Source of the DNA: Pseudomonadota bacterium
Lineage (GTDB): Bacteria > Pseudomonadota > Alphaproteobacteria > Rhizobiales > Beijerinckiaceae
Direction: 5' to 3'
NCBI GenBank assembly: GCA_021780015.1
Contig: JAJXZN010000128.1
Span: forward strand, 1,561-6,974
Length of the DNA: 5,414 nucleotides
Under the pieces are notes generated by a model that did not search any database, was not told the origin of the DNA, and saw only the letters and a program-made list of their open reading frames with translations. Each line of letters opens with the position of its first letter. Position 1 is the first letter of the stretch. This document shows positions 5,414 through 5,414 of this stretch, piece by piece. A program made the position numbers and the translations under genes.

Positions 5414-5414
5414 C

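Overview
This is a GC-rich chromosomal window that looks alphaproteobacterial, most likely Hyphomicrobiales (Rhizobiales). The basis is the protein sequences: bL17, RarA, the Do-like protease and the DUF4260 protein all read like alphaproteobacterial family members. The gene order ribosomal protein L17, periplasmic protease, RarA, RluC-type pseudouridine synthase also resembles, from memory, a housekeeping neighbourhood downstream of rpoA in that order. Genus cannot be settled from the sequence alone.

Layout, right to left because most genes are on the minus strand. At the right edge there is a possible tail of the preceding gene (rpoA is expected by synteny). It is followed by rplQ (4962-5378), a small multi-pass membrane protein of the DUF4260 family (4573-4965) that overlaps the rplQ stop by ATGA, and a Do/DegQ-type periplasmic serine protease (3127-4536) after a 36-base gap. 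These three could form one transcription unit at the end of a ribosomal operon. A plus-strand gene for an orphan ParA/MinD-type ATPase (2410-3069) converges on the protease gene. The 57 bases between the two stop codons, plus the end of parA, hold two GC-rich hairpins. ParA diverges from rarA (930-2237, minus) across a 172-base, comparatively AT-rich intergenic region. That region carries a perfect TATAAT -10 element for parA and a 12-base palindrome. rarA overlaps rluC by GTGA, and rluC (1-933) runs off the left edge.

Together the genes cover ribosome biogenesis (bL17, rRNA pseudouridylation), replication-fork maintenance (RarA) and envelope protein quality control (Do protease). The two items that do not fit a plain housekeeping reading are the ParA without any ParB or parS beside it, and the uncharacterised DUF4260 membrane protein translationally coupled to a ribosomal protein gene. 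I see no mobile element, CRISPR array, tRNA or rRNA, and no convincing new multi-gene system. The large open frames opposite rarA, the protease gene and parA look like GC-rich antisense shadows.
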